From assembly GCA_963771655.1 (NCBI GenBank), contig CAVYUG010000001.1, forward strand, positions 372,001 to 436,000: DNA of 64,000 nt. Reading direction: 5' to 3'. A model generated the notes under the pieces. The model saw nothing but the letters and a program-made list of their open reading frames with translations. It made no database searches and had not been told where the DNA came from. This stretch comes from JAWVFM01 sp963771655 (GTDB lineage Bacteria; Actinomycetota; Thermoleophilia; Solirubrobacterales; 70-9). Made by a program: the position numbers and the translations under genes. Of the stretch, positions 7,971 to 16,745 are shown piece after piece; position 1 is the first letter of the stretch; each line of letters starts with the position of its first letter.

Positions 7971-10214
7971 TCAGCCGCCCGCCGCAACGGACCATCCGTT
8001 GGCCGAGACGTCGAACTCGACCGTTCCGCGTAGGTCCGTCCGTACGACCTGCAAACCGTGCGCCGCGAGGGTCCGGATCGTCCGCGGTGCCGGGTGTCCG
8101 TAGGGATTTCCCGCCCCCACCGAGATGACGGCGACGCTCGGCGCCGTTCGGTCGAGGAGGCTCGCGAGGCCGGGGTCGTCGCTGCCGTGGTGGGCGATCT
8201 TGAGCACGTCGATCGGCCCCGGGTCGATCGGCACGTCCGCTGCCTCGGCGTCCGCGGTGAGGAGCATCGCGAACCCACGCCATCGCGCAACGGCCACGAG
8301 CGCTCTCGTATTCGGATCCTCGAGGCGCGCCTCGTGCGCGGACTCGAGCGTCCGCGGCGGCCAGAGGAACTGCAACCGAAGCCGCCCCGAGTCCACCTCC
8401 GACCCCTCCGCCACCTGAATCGGGTCGGCGCCCGCCGCTCGTGCCTCGGCCGCGATGCGGCGCACCGGCTCGCCGTAGAGGACGTGCGCCACGGGCACCT
8501 GGCCGAGGACCTCCTCGATGCCGCCGACATGATCGGATTGGTCGTGGGTCACCACCGCCGCGGCCAGCCGTGACACGCCGGCCGCCCGCAGCTTCGACGC
8601 CAGCTCGTCGCCCGGCGGCCCGCCGTCGACCAGGATCGGCAGGCCGGGCGAGGGGTCGAGCAGGATGGCGTCGCCCTGACCGACGTCGAGGACCCGGACG
8701 ACGAGGCCGCGCCCCCGCCCCGGCGCTGCCGGCGCCTGCGGCCGCCCGGCGAGGCCTGCCACGGTCACGGCGACCGCCGCGAGCGCGAGTACGACTCGGG
8801 GCCGCGGGCGCAAGCCTCGGCGGCGGAGGAGATACGCGAGGCCCGCCCAGCCGGCGGAGGCGATGACGACGTAGACGGCGAGCGCGGCCGGGGCGCCGAG
8901 GTTCGGCGTGGACACCTGGGCCCAGGAGGGCGAGCCCAGCCAGTGCGCCACCTGCGCGACGTAGCCGGCGAGAGCCCCTGCGACCGCGGTGAGCGGCTCG
9001 ATGGGAAGGGCCGGCACCTGCCCGAGCGCCGCGACGATCATCCCAAGCCACATCACGGGTGCGACCGCGGGCAGCGCGAGCAGGTTCGCGGGCAGCGTCG
9101 TCAGCGACGCGACGCCGAAGTCGGCCGCGATGAGCGGCGCGGTGGCGATCGTTGCTGCGAGAGTCACGCCGGCTCCCTCGGCCAGCGCTACGCGCACTCG
9201 CCCGTCGCCCCCGCGGGCGGGCCAGGTGAGCAGGAGGTCGCGGATCGGGGCGGCGGCGAGCACGATCCCGACGACGGCGGCGAAGCTCAGCTGCCAACCC
9301 GGATCACCGGTCGCGCGCGGGTTCATGGCGAGGGTCACGGCCGCCGCCAGCCCCATCGCGTACCAGCGCGAGCGCGGCCGGCCCGCAAGCGCCGCCACGA
9401 TCCCGGCCGCTCCCATGACCCCCGCCCGCTGGATCGAAGGCGAGGCGCCCGTGACCAGCACGTAGAGGCCGATCAGGACGAGCAGGCCGACCAGCCGCGC
9501 GCGGATCGGAACCCCGATCAGCGCCAGTGCGGGCGTGGCCAGCAACGCCAGCAGAAGCACGTTCTCGCCGCTCACGGCCAGGAGGTGGGCGAGACCGGAG
9601 CGCCTGAAGTCCGTGACGACCGCCGCGTCGATTTCGTCGGCCTCGCCGAGGACGAACCCGCGAAGAAGCGCCGCGGCGGCGGGCGAGGTGCCGCGACCCA
9701 GCGCGGTGGCCGCCCGGTCGCGGATGGAGTCCACCCCGCCGTCGATGCCGCCCCGCCTGGCGCCCGTGAGGCGGATCCGGCGGGCCGCGAGGACCTCGGC
9801 GATGCCCAGGCGGCGCAGGTAGTCGCGCTCCCAGCCGGGGGCGCGCCGCAATGAGCCCGTCGCCACGATCTCGCGCCCGATCAGAAGGCTTGGCACGGGC
9901 TCGTGCGCCTCGACCAACACGCGTCCGCCGGGCGCGTCGACTCGCACTCGGACCATGCCTCCCGACCGGCTCGGCGTCGCCGACACGTAGCCGCGCAGGG
10001 TCGCCTGGCCCGGGGGCGAGTGGAGCGCGCCCGCGTCGATGGCCGCGAGCCGAAGGCAGCCGAGGCCGCCGCCTGCCAGGGCCGACGCCGCGCCGATGAG
10101 GAGCGTCGCAGCGATCCAGGGCCCGCGTCGGGGCCGCGCGGCGATGAGCGCCAACGCACCCAACGAGGACGCCGCAAGCGCGGCTACGGCGCCCGCACGG
10201 GCCGCCGCGGGCAA
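7971..10214 (-). CDS. comEC: ComEC/Rec2 DNA-uptake channel
   Basis: The 747-residue product has the three-part ComEC layout. An N-terminal DUF4131-type region with membrane segments comes first. The polytopic Competence domain follows, with the signature RRSGLAHLLAVSGENVLLLALL and later SPSIQRAGVMGAAGIV. The C-terminal metallo-beta-lactamase-like domain starts at VRVLDVGQGDAILLDPS and carries VVTHDQSDHVGGIEEVLG and IDVLKIAHHGSDDPGLASLL. ComEC forms the inner-membrane channel that carries single-stranded DNA into the cell; the MBL domain probably degrades the other strand. The metal-binding His/Asp residues are present. comEA lies 65 bp upstream. Confidence 0.93.
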   Translation of the reverse strand: MPAAARAGAVAALAASSLGALALIAARPRRGPWIAATLLIGAASALAGGGLGCLRLAAIDAGALHSPPGQATLRGYVSATPSRSGGMVRVRVDAPGGRVLVEAHEPVPSLLIGREIVATGSLRRAPGWERDYLRRLGIAEVLAARRIRLTGARRGGIDGGVDSIRDRAATALGRGTSPAAAALLRGFVLGEADEIDAAVVTDFRRSGLAHLLAVSGENVLLLALLATPALALIGVPIRARLVGLLVLIGLYVLVTGASPSIQRAGVMGAAGIVAALAGRPRSRWYAMGLAAAVTLAMNPRATGDPGWQLSFAAVVGIVLAAAPIRDLLLTWPARGGDGRVRVALAEGAGVTLAATIATAPLIAADFGVASLTTLPANLLALPAVAPVMWLGMIVAALGQVPALPIEPLTAVAGALAGYVAQVAHWLGSPSWAQVSTPNLGAPAALAVYVVIASAGWAGLAYLLRRRGLRPRPRVVLALAAVAVTVAGLAGRPQAPAAPGRGRGLVVRVLDVGQGDAILLDPSPGLPILVDGGPPGDELASKLRAAGVSRLAAAVVTHDQSDHVGGIEEVLGQVPVAHVLYGEPVRRIAAEARAAGADPIQVAEGSEVDSGRLRLQFLWPPRTLESAHEARLEDPNTRALVAVARWRGFAMLLTADAEAADVPIDPGPIDVLKIAHHGSDDPGLASLLDRTAPSVAVISVGAGNPYGHPAPRTIRTLAAHGLQVVRTDLRGTVEFDVSANGWSVAAGG

Positions 10215-10279
10215 GACGGGCGAGAGCGCAAGGCCAATGGCGCCGCCGTAGACGAGGGCGAAGCGCCAGGCGAGGCCCG

Positions 10280-10930
10280 TCAGGGCTGGAGTCCGGCCCG
10301 CAGTGACTCCATGGTCGCGGGGCCGATTCCCGAGATCTGGCTGAGGTCGTCAACCGAGGAGACGCCCCCGTGCTGGTCGCGAAACTCGAGGATCTTCTGC
10401 GCGGTGACCGGCCCGATGCCGTCGATGGTGTCGAGGTCCGCGATGGTCGCCGACCCGAGGCTGATCGGCCCGGCGGGCGCGGTGGCGGCGCCGCTCGGCT
10501 CCCCGGCGGCGCCACTCGCCGCGCCCGCTCCCGACGGCGCGCTAGCGGGAACCACCACCTGCTGCCCGTCGGCCAGGCGCGCGGCGAGGTTGATGGCTTC
10601 GACGTTCGCCTCCGCGGTCGCACCGCCCGCGCGCGCGATCGCGTCGTTGACTCGCGACCCGGCCGGCATGCGGTAGACGCCGGCGTCCGCAACCTCGCCC
10701 GCGACGTCGACCACCACGTCCTCCCCACCGGGCCCGACGCTGAATGAGCTATCCGAACTGGACGCCTCGCCCGCGCCTCCGCCCCCGGCGCCCGTCGACG
10801 CGTAGCTCGTGCCCTCGCCCGAGCTCTGCGTGCCCGAGCCCGAGGAGAGCACCCAGCGCGCCCCGACGACGAGCAGGGCCGCGGCAACCGCGCCGTAGAG
10901 GAGGAGCTGCGAGCGGGTGAGGTCGTGCAC
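10280..10930 (-). CDS. comEA: ComEA-like helix-hairpin-helix DNA receptor
   Basis: ComEA is a membrane-anchored DNA receptor for transformation. The product has an N-terminal anchor (LTRSQLLLYGAVAAALLVVG), a Ser/Gly-rich linker, and an SLBB-like segment (VVDVAGEVADAGVYRMPAGSRV). The C-terminal tandem HhH follows: ATIADLDTIDGIGPVTAQKI, then VDDLSQISGIGPATMESLRAG. GTG 10930 gives a compact N-terminus before the membrane helix. ATG 10978 and TTG 11011 are in-frame alternatives without clear ribosome-binding sites, so the start is uncertain. Adjacent comEC supports the role. Confidence 0.9.
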   Translation of the reverse strand: MHDLTRSQLLLYGAVAAALLVVGARWVLSSGSGTQSSGEGTSYASTGAGGGGAGEASSSDSSFSVGPGGEDVVVDVAGEVADAGVYRMPAGSRVNDAIARAGGATAEANVEAINLAARLADGQQVVVPASAPSGAGAASGAAGEPSGAATAPAGPISLGSATIADLDTIDGIGPVTAQKILEFRDQHGGVSSVDDLSQISGIGPATMESLRAGLQP

Positions 10931-11043
10931 GGGGCGATGGTGGCCCGGCGCGACGCGCGGGTGGCGCGCAGGCCGCATCAATAGGCGCGCCGGCGGTGGA
11001 CGATTTAGCAACTAGGGAGGGTGGGATCGGCGGCGATCGCGGC

Positions 11044-11082
11044 TTGGGCGACTTTCCCCCGCATATCGACGGAAAGTCGCCC
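11044..11082 (-). terminator. Perfect 13-bp hairpin after the acylphosphatase gene
   Basis: TGGGCGACTTTCC (11044-11056) pairs perfectly with GGAAAGTCGCCCA (11070-11082) around a 13-nt loop. It begins 9 bp beyond the acylphosphatase stop on the minus strand and precedes comEA. No U-tract follows, which is common for actinobacterial terminators. Confidence 0.55.
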
Positions 11083-11091
11083 AGCGCTCGC

Positions 11092-11358
11092 TCAGAAGAC
11101 GCGGAAGCCGGTCTCGCCCCGCGGCTCTTCCTCCGTCTCCCCTAACTGCTCAACCACCGCCCCGCGTGGCCCCTCACGACAGAAGTCAACGAGCGCGGTG
11201 ACCGCCCCCTCCTCCCCCTCGAAGCTGGCCTCCACCGTTCCATCGGGGTTGTTGCGAACCCAGCCGGCCACCCTGCGCGACTCCGCCATCCGGCGCACGC
11301 TGTCACGGAAGAACACGCCCTGCACGCGGCCGCTGACGACGACGCGGCGGCGAATCAC
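11092..11358 (-). CDS. acyP: Acylphosphatase
   Basis: The 88-residue product is a complete acylphosphatase, which hydrolyses the carboxyl-phosphate bond of acylphosphates. The family signature is present: RRRVVVSGRVQGVFFRDSVRR at residues 3-23 supplies the phosphate-binding loop and catalytic Arg (GRVQGVFFR), and GWVRNNPDGTVEASFEGEE supplies the catalytic Asn. Length is typical. It begins 6 bp after the cupin gene stop, so the two are probably co-transcribed. Confidence 0.93.
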   Translation of the reverse strand: MIRRRVVVSGRVQGVFFRDSVRRMAESRRVAGWVRNNPDGTVEASFEGEEGAVTALVDFCREGPRGAVVEQLGETEEEPRGETGFRVF

Positions 11359-11364
11359 GGCGGG

Positions 11365-11769
11365 CTAGGAGTCGTCGTAGTCGGAGTCGTAGCCGGTTGC
11401 CTGCGTGGCGAGGCGGCGGCTGTAGAGCTCGTCGGCGGAGACGCCGGGGGACTGCACGGAGACGAGGGCGAACGGGTCGGCGCCGTCGTTGGTGATCGAG
11501 TGGTCGGTGGCCGGCGGGATCATCACGAGATCGCCCTCGCCGAGGCTCTGCTGATCGCCGGTGGCCGACATCGTCCCGGCTCCCTTCACGACCACATAGA
11601 CCTGCTCGGCCTCCTCGTGCGATCGGAACTCCTCGGAAGCTCCTCCCGGCACCTCGACCCAGTTGACGGACAAGTTCCGCGATCCCAGCTCGCCCGCGTC
11701 CATGAGGATCCGGGCGCTCAGCCGGTGGACGTCTACCGCGGCAGCGTCGGAGAGGCGCCTGACGAGCAC
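11365..11769 (-). CDS. Cupin-domain protein
   Basis: The 134-residue product is a single small beta-barrel of the cupin_2 type. The metal-site motifs are partly degenerate: FRSHEEAEQVYVVVKGAGTM gives the first His and Glu pair, and LGEGDLVMIPPATDHSITND gives the second motif with its His. The C-terminus is Asp/Ser-rich (GYDSDYDDS). Function is not predictable; small cupins include sugar-binding, dioxygenase and regulatory proteins. It lies between leuS and the acylphosphatase gene on the same strand. Confidence 0.8.
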   Translation of the reverse strand: MLVRRLSDAAAVDVHRLSARILMDAGELGSRNLSVNWVEVPGGASEEFRSHEEAEQVYVVVKGAGTMSATGDQQSLGEGDLVMIPPATDHSITNDGADPFALVSVQSPGVSADELYSRRLATQATGYDSDYDDS

Positions 11770-11823
11770 GAGCGCTTTCTAGCAGACGGAAATAAGGCGC
11801 GCGGTTATCGACGCGTCATCGGC

Positions 11824-14307
11824 TCAGCGGACGACCAGGTTCACGAGCTTGCCGGGCACCACGATCTCCTTGACGACGTCCTTGCCGTCGAGGTGGCGCT
11901 GGACGGCCTCCGAGGAGCGCGCGAGCTGCGCGAGCTCCTCCTCGGAGGCGTCGACATCGGCCTCGATCTGGTCGCGCCTCTTGCCGTTGACCTGTACGAC
12001 GAGCGTGAAGGTCGCCGATCGAAGGAGGTCCGGGTCAGCCTCCGGCCAAGGCTCCTCCCAAACGCGGGCACCCTCGACATGCTCGTACACCTCGGCTCCC
12101 GTGTGCGGAGCGAAAGGGAAGATGAGGGAGGCTGCCGTCGCGGTCGCAAACCGGAGCGCCGCCTCCCCGAGCGGATCGCCGTAGAGCCCGACCTTGAGCG
12201 CGTAGGCCTCGTTGACGAGCTCCATGACGGCCGCGATCGCCGTGTTGAACTGGAAGTCGCGCTCGATGTCGCGCGTGACCTTGTCGATCGCCCAGTGCGC
12301 CTTGCGCACGAGCGCAAGCGCCGCGCCCTCGGCCCCCGCCTCGCCGCCGGGAGAGGTCCGCTCCGCAACCTCGCGGCCGAGCCTCCACAGGCGCGAGAGG
12401 AAACGGTGGACGCCCTCGACGCCCTGGTCGCTCCAGTCGGCGTCCTGGTCGGAGGGGCCGATGAAGAGGATGTATGCGCGCGCGGTGTCGGCGCCGTAGC
12501 GGTCGACGTACTCGGCCGGGTCGACGACGTTGCCCTTCGACTTCGACATCTTCGCCCCATCGCGGGTGATCATCCCGATCGTGAAGAGGGCCGCGAAGGG
12601 CTCCGGGATGTCGAGCAGGTCGAGGTCGGTGAGCGCCTTGGTGAAGAAGCGCGCATACATCAGGTGGAGGATCGCGTGCTCCACGCCGCCGATGTACTGG
12701 TCGACGGGCATCCACGCCCGGAGCACGTCACGGTCCCAGGCGGCCTCGTCGTTGCGGGCGTCGCAGTAGCGCAGGAAGTACCAGGAGGAGTCGACGAACG
12801 TGTCCATCGTGTCGGTCTCGCGCCGGGCCGGGCCGCCGCACCTGGGGCAGGTGGTCGCGACCCAATCCTCCGCGGCGGCAAGGGGCGAGCGACCCTTGGG
12901 CGCGTAGTCGTCGACCTCTGGCAGAACGACCGGCAGCTGGTCGTCGGGCAGGGGGACGACGCCGCAGCTCTCGCAGTAGACGATCGGGATCGGGCAGCCC
13001 CAGTAGCGCTGGCGCGAGATGAGCCAGTCGCGCAGGCGATAGTTCACCGCCGGCTCGCCCTTGCCCTGCTCCTGCAGCCACCTGGTGATGGCCCCGATTG
13101 CCTCGTTCGCCGGCATGCCGGAGAAATCGCCCGAGCTCACGAGCACCTCGTCCGCGGTGTGCTCGACGAAGGCGGCCTCCGCGGGCACCTCGCCGTCCGC
13201 CGGCTCCACCACGGTTCGGATCTCGAGGTCGAACCGCTTGGCGAAGTCGTGGTCGCGCTGGTCGTGCGCGGGGACGGCCATGATCGCCCCGGTGCCGTAC
13301 TCCATCAGCACGTAGTCGGCGACGAACATCGGAAGCTCCTCGCCGTTCACCGGGTTCGTGACCGTCCGGCCGAGCGGCACGCCGGTCTTCTCACCGTCCT
13401 CCGCTCCGCGCTCGCTGGCCGACTCGCTGAGCACCCGGTTCACGTACTCGCGCACCTCCCGCTCGTGGGGCGTTCCGGCGGCGAGCTTGAACACGTCAGG
13501 GTGCTCTGGCGCCATGACGAAGAAGGTCGCGCCGAAGAGAGTGTCGGGCCTCGTCGTGAAGACCGGGTAGTCGATGCCGAGCTCGTCGCAGCGGAAGACG
13601 ACCTCGGCGCCCTCGGACCGCCCGATCCAGTTGCGCTGCATGGTCTTTACGTGCGCCGGCCAGTCGATCGAGTCGAGGTCCGAGAGCAGCCTGTCGGCAT
13701 AGTCGGTGATACGGAAGAACCACTGCTCGAGTTGCCGGACCTCGACGAGGCTTCCGCAGCGCTCGCAATGCCCGTCGATCACCTGCTCGTTCGCGAGGAC
13801 CGTCTGGTCCTTCGGGCACCACTGGACCGCGGCCTCGTTGCGGTACGCGAGACCGCGCTCGAAGAGGCGCAGGAAGATCCACTGCGTCCAGCGGTAGTAG
13901 GAGGGCTCGTGGGTGCCGAGCTCACGGGTCCAGTCGATCGAGATCCCCCAGCGGCGGAACTGCCGCTGGAAGGACGCGATCGCCGCGTCGGTCGACGCCC
14001 TCGGCGGCTCGCCCGTCTTGATCGCGTGGTTCTCCGCCGGCAGACCGAAGGCGTCGTAGCCCATCGGGTGGATCACGCGGAAGCCCTGGCGGCGCTTGTA
14101 ATGCGCCACGGCGTCGCCGATCGAATAGACCTTCAGGTGGCCGATGTGGGGCTCGCCCGACGGGTACGGAAGCATCTCGAGCACGTACGACTTCGGCTTC
14201 GACGGGTCGAAGCCGGGATCGCCCGGATTCGGCACCTCCCAGGTGCCCTCCTCGTCCCAAACCCGCTGCCAGCGGGCCTCGATCGCGCTCGGGTCGTACC
14301 GGTCCAT
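11824..14307 (-). CDS. leuS: Leucyl-tRNA synthetase
   Basis: The 827-residue class I synthetase is complete. The HIGH motif is in PYPSGEPHIGHLKVYSIGD. The CP1 editing domain follows (FTTRPDTLFGATFFVMAPEH, and the acidic editing pocket EYGTGAIMAVPAHDQRDHDF). There are CxxC zinc-type motifs at CPKDQ...CERCGS and CESC/CPRCGG. KMSKS lies in GAKMSKSKGNVVDP, and the anticodon-binding domain follows. The C-terminal segment VVQVNGKRRDQIEADVD is typical of LeuS. ATG 14307 gives the expected start DRYDPSAIEARWQRVWDEEG. A long antisense open frame across it is a codon-bias shadow. Confidence 0.97.
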   Translation of the reverse strand: MDRYDPSAIEARWQRVWDEEGTWEVPNPGDPGFDPSKPKSYVLEMLPYPSGEPHIGHLKVYSIGDAVAHYKRRQGFRVIHPMGYDAFGLPAENHAIKTGEPPRASTDAAIASFQRQFRRWGISIDWTRELGTHEPSYYRWTQWIFLRLFERGLAYRNEAAVQWCPKDQTVLANEQVIDGHCERCGSLVEVRQLEQWFFRITDYADRLLSDLDSIDWPAHVKTMQRNWIGRSEGAEVVFRCDELGIDYPVFTTRPDTLFGATFFVMAPEHPDVFKLAAGTPHEREVREYVNRVLSESASERGAEDGEKTGVPLGRTVTNPVNGEELPMFVADYVLMEYGTGAIMAVPAHDQRDHDFAKRFDLEIRTVVEPADGEVPAEAAFVEHTADEVLVSSGDFSGMPANEAIGAITRWLQEQGKGEPAVNYRLRDWLISRQRYWGCPIPIVYCESCGVVPLPDDQLPVVLPEVDDYAPKGRSPLAAAEDWVATTCPRCGGPARRETDTMDTFVDSSWYFLRYCDARNDEAAWDRDVLRAWMPVDQYIGGVEHAILHLMYARFFTKALTDLDLLDIPEPFAALFTIGMITRDGAKMSKSKGNVVDPAEYVDRYGADTARAYILFIGPSDQDADWSDQGVEGVHRFLSRLWRLGREVAERTSPGGEAGAEGAALALVRKAHWAIDKVTRDIERDFQFNTAIAAVMELVNEAYALKVGLYGDPLGEAALRFATATAASLIFPFAPHTGAEVYEHVEGARVWEEPWPEADPDLLRSATFTLVVQVNGKRRDQIEADVDASEEELAQLARSSEAVQRHLDGKDVVKEIVVPGKLVNLVVR

Positions 14308-14314
14308 AACTTGC

Positions 14315-14331
14315 GGGCGGCTTCGCCGCCC
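14315..14331 (-). other. Hairpin in the leuS 5' leader
   Basis: GGGCGGC (14315-14321) and GCCGCCC (14325-14331) form a 7-bp GC stem closed by 3 nt, ending 8 bp before the leuS ATG in the transcript. A GAAAGGAG motif lies just upstream of it, far from the leuS start. It may affect leuS translation or be incidental; there is no T-box signature. Confidence 0.35.
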
Positions 14332-14394
14332 TTACACGCTCCTTTCGGGGCTAGAGCCCTCACGTGAATACGTGCCCGAGTCTACGAGCGAGCG

Positions 14395-14426
14395 TATAGT
14401 CGCCGGCGGTCGATCGAGGAGGAGAG
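14395..14426 (+). promoter_or_regulatory. Candidate -10 element and strong ribosome-binding site
   Basis: TATAGT (14395-14400) lies 26 bp before the ATG at 14427 and resembles other -10 candidates in this window. GAGGAGGAGAG follows immediately upstream of the ATG and is one of the best Shine-Dalgarno sequences here, which supports the small gene that follows. Confidence 0.45.
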
Positions 14427-14651
14427 ATGGGACGGCTGATAAGGCTCGACCGCACCGGGCACACGACGCTTGGAGGGTGGGAAATTGGCGACGCGGAGGC
14501 CGAAGCGGCTGCCGTCGCGGCGTTCGAGGCGGAGCTCGAGCGCGGGATGATCGGCTCCGCCAGCGGCGCCGACGGAACCGCCGAGGTCGTGCGCGAGCTG
14601 CCGCTCGACGCGGACCTCGTCGTTATGCGGCGCCCCATCGCCGGCGGGTAG
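14427..14651 (+). CDS. Small protein of unknown function (74 aa)
   Basis: The 74-residue product starts MGRLIRLDRTGHTTLGGWEI and is acidic in the middle (DAEAEAAAVAAFEAELERGM), probably one helix, then ends with LPLDADLVVMRRPIAGG. It has no signal or membrane segment. It is called real because of the very good GAGGAGG ribosome-binding site, a -10-like TATAGT upstream, and the next gene starting 6 bp after its stop. I do not recognise a family. Confidence 0.6.
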   Translation: MGRLIRLDRTGHTTLGGWEIGDAEAEAAAVAAFEAELERGMIGSASGADGTAEVVRELPLDADLVVMRRPIAGG

Positions 14652-14657
14652 ACCGGC

Positions 14658-15311
14658 ATGGACGACGCACCGCGCGTCCTCGAGGCGCCGGCGCCGGGAC
14701 TCGAGGAGGCGAGCGCGCTCTGGTGGCGAGAGGACCGAACCGAGGCGAGCCTGCGGCGCGACGAGCGGCGCTGGACGCTCTGGACCGCCTGGGTGGCCGC
14801 CGTCTTCGTCGCTCCGGGCCTGCTGCTCGTCTACCTCGAGCCGCTGACCGCGCCGGTCGCCGCGATCTGCTTCGCCCACGCGTGGCTCATCCCGTGGCTG
14901 CAGGCCCGCCGCGGCGCCGACCAGGTCACGCCGCTGCCGGTGGCCGCCACCGAGGCGGACCGTGTGGCGATCGGCCTGCTCGGCGACCTCCTCGACCACT
15001 CCGAGCGTGACCTGCTGACGAAGACGGGCCTCGTGCTCGAGCGCGGCGAGCTCGGTGCTTGGCTTCTCGGCGCTGGCGGCGCGCTCCTGGTGCGTCCGGG
15101 CGGCCGCCGCGTGGACTGCTGGTGCGTGCGCGTTGGCGAGGCGGCGGAGCTGCCGCCGGCCGACCGGGCGGCGCACCTGCTGCTCGCGCTGCGCGAGGAC
15201 GAGCTGGGCTTCGCCAAGGTGGCGAACCTGAGCTTCTCGGGCGCGCGCTGGCGCCTGCGCGGGCGGCTGGGAACCACGGGTCGCGAGGCGATCGCCCAGG
15301 CCGTGGCCTAG
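14658..15311 (+). CDS. Predicted membrane protein of unknown function
   Basis: The 217-residue product has an acidic N-terminus and one or two membrane helices at about residues 44-80 (LWTAWVAAVFVAPGLLLVYL; APVAAICFAHAWLIPWL). A soluble domain of about 130 residues follows, with CWCVRVGEAAELPPADRAAH and FAKVANLSFSGARWRLRG. Hydrophobic and soluble parts are clearly separated, as in small membrane-tethered proteins. It is probably co-transcribed with the 74-residue gene. No recognised domain. Confidence 0.7.
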   Translation: MDDAPRVLEAPAPGLEEASALWWREDRTEASLRRDERRWTLWTAWVAAVFVAPGLLLVYLEPLTAPVAAICFAHAWLIPWLQARRGADQVTPLPVAATEADRVAIGLLGDLLDHSERDLLTKTGLVLERGELGAWLLGAGGALLVRPGGRRVDCWCVRVGEAAELPPADRAAHLLLALREDELGFAKVANLSFSGARWRLRGRLGTTGREAIAQAVA

Positions 15312-15348
15312 TCCCCTCAAGCCGGGGAGCGCCTGGCCGATACCTACC

Positions 15349-16056
15349 ATGGGCACCATGGGGATCCGCGTCAAGCTGCTCGCCGGCGCTGCCGTCGCCA
15401 TCGGGGCGACGGCGATCGCTGTGCCCGCGCAGGCTGGTATCGCCGGGGCCGTCAAGCCGGTGGGCTGGGGCCCGCGTTCGGACAAGGCGGCCGCGCACCG
15501 CGTTCATCGCTCGAGCTTCGAGCCGCGCCCCGATAACTACAAGGCCAATCACACGGTGCCGGGCAAGCGCGAGCTGGCCAACTGGCGCGCGCGAAGCGAG
15601 ATGCCCTACGCCCGCTACGTCGATGGGCGCTTCAAGGGGACGACCGACGAGATCATCCAGTGGGCCGCGCACAAGTGGGGGTTCCCTCCGAACCTGCTGC
15701 GCGGAGTGGCAGCGACGGAGTCCTGGTGGCACCAGTCGACGCTGGGCGACAACGGGGACTCGTTCGGTCTGTTCCAGGTCCGCCGGCCCTACCACTGCTG
15801 GAACGCGTGTCGCATCGCGCGCGACTCGACGGCCTTCAACGCCGACTACTACGGCGGGATCATCCGCTCCTACTACGACGGGACGCAGTCCTGGCTCAAC
15901 ACCGTCGAGCACGGCAAGCCGTACAGGGCGGGCGACATCTGGGGCAGCCTCGGGGCCTGGTACTCGGGCCGCTGGTGGGTGCCCTCGATCAACGGCTACG
16001 TCGCCCAGGTCAAGGGCAACATCGCCAGCAAGCCCTGGTTCGGCCAGTACTTCTGA
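15349..16056 (+). CDS. Secreted lytic-transglycosylase-like (SLT/lysozyme-fold) protein
   Basis: The 235-residue product has a signal peptide (about residues 5-27, VKLLAGAAVAIGATAIAVPAQA) and a mature region with a goose-lysozyme/SLT-type fold. The catalytic Glu is probably in GVAATESWWHQSTLGDNGDS, followed by the family-typical FGLFQVRRPYH and, further on, DSTAFNADYYGGIIRSYYDG. It would act outside the membrane on peptidoglycan, as a lytic transglycosylase or lysozyme-like enzyme. ATG 15349 and ATG 15358 are both possible starts. The gene ends 13 bp before the convergent MBL gene. Confidence 0.75.
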   Translation: MGTMGIRVKLLAGAAVAIGATAIAVPAQAGIAGAVKPVGWGPRSDKAAAHRVHRSSFEPRPDNYKANHTVPGKRELANWRARSEMPYARYVDGRFKGTTDEIIQWAAHKWGFPPNLLRGVAATESWWHQSTLGDNGDSFGLFQVRRPYHCWNACRIARDSTAFNADYYGGIIRSYYDGTQSWLNTVEHGKPYRAGDIWGSLGAWYSGRWWVPSINGYVAQVKGNIASKPWFGQYF

Positions 16057-16069
16057 GCCGGAGCCGTCC

Positions 16070-16741
16070 CTAGCCGGGCAGGGAGCCGACGAAGTCGGAG
16101 AACTTCCGAGGGTCGCGAAGGGGCGGCCCGTGGCCGAACACGACGACCTTCGGCTCGAGCGGTCCAAGCTTCTTCGCCGACCGCCGGTTCTCCGCCGGGT
16201 CCGGGGTGAGATAGGGCTTCGGCTCGTGCAGCCCCGGGATCCCGGTCCAGATGTTCATGTTGTTGAGGACGTCGCCGATCACGAGAACGCCGTCGGACTC
16301 GCGCCAGAAGACGACGTGGCCGGCCGAGTGACCCGGGGTCTCGATCACCTTGAAACCGGCGACCTCATCGCCCTCGCGAAGGACGCGATCGGGCTTGCGC
16401 CCGGGGCCGGTGAAGATCGAGTCGTAGAACTTCGCGACCGGGTGGTCGGGCTGGCGCTCACGGATGAGGCTCGGCGTTTCGGCGGCATCGCCGTCGCGCT
16501 CGCCGACCCAGTAGGGGACGCCGAGCTTCGAGCAGACCTCGGCACTGGCGCCCTGGTGATCGGGGTGGGCGTGGGTGATCGCGTGCGCGGTCACCTCGTG
16601 GCCGTTGAGCTGCTTGAGGATGCGCTTGCCCGACCGCCGTCCGCCCGCGTCGACCAGCACGTCGCCGATCAGGTAGGCGTTGACGGCGTTCGGCATCGCA
16701 ACGGTGTTGAGATGCCAGACCCCCTCGGCGACCTGCTTCAT
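16070..16741 (-). CDS. MBL-fold metallo-hydrolase
   Basis: The 223-residue product is a single metallo-beta-lactamase-fold domain. The zinc motif HxHxDH is AITHAHPDHQGASAEV, with further ligands in ETPGHSAGHVVFW and VVFGHGPPL. It resembles small hydrolases of the glyoxalase II-like or lactonase type; the substrate cannot be deduced. It starts 4 bp after the preceding small secreted gene, in the same direction as arsR, arsM and the R2-like gene, so it may belong to that transcript. Confidence 0.88.
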   Translation of the reverse strand: MKQVAEGVWHLNTVAMPNAVNAYLIGDVLVDAGGRRSGKRILKQLNGHEVTAHAITHAHPDHQGASAEVCSKLGVPYWVGERDGDAAETPSLIRERQPDHPVAKFYDSIFTGPGRKPDRVLREGDEVAGFKVIETPGHSAGHVVFWRESDGVLVIGDVLNNMNIWTGIPGLHEPKPYLTPDPAENRRSAKKLGPLEPKVVVFGHGPPLRDPRKFSDFVGSLPG

Positions 16742-16745
16742 CGGC

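Noticed and set aside
7405..9297. 630-codon minus-strand frame
   Set aside because: Only its 3' part (from 7938) is coding. The rest is out-of-frame reading of comEC with Arg/Gly-rich noise.
11500..14367. 955-codon open frame antisense to leuS
   Set aside because: It is a third-position GC shadow of leuS; it has no domain pattern and no ribosome-binding site.
14307..14400. T-box riboswitch in front of leuS
   Set aside because: No specifier loop, no T-box sequence TGGNACCGCG and no antiterminator were found.
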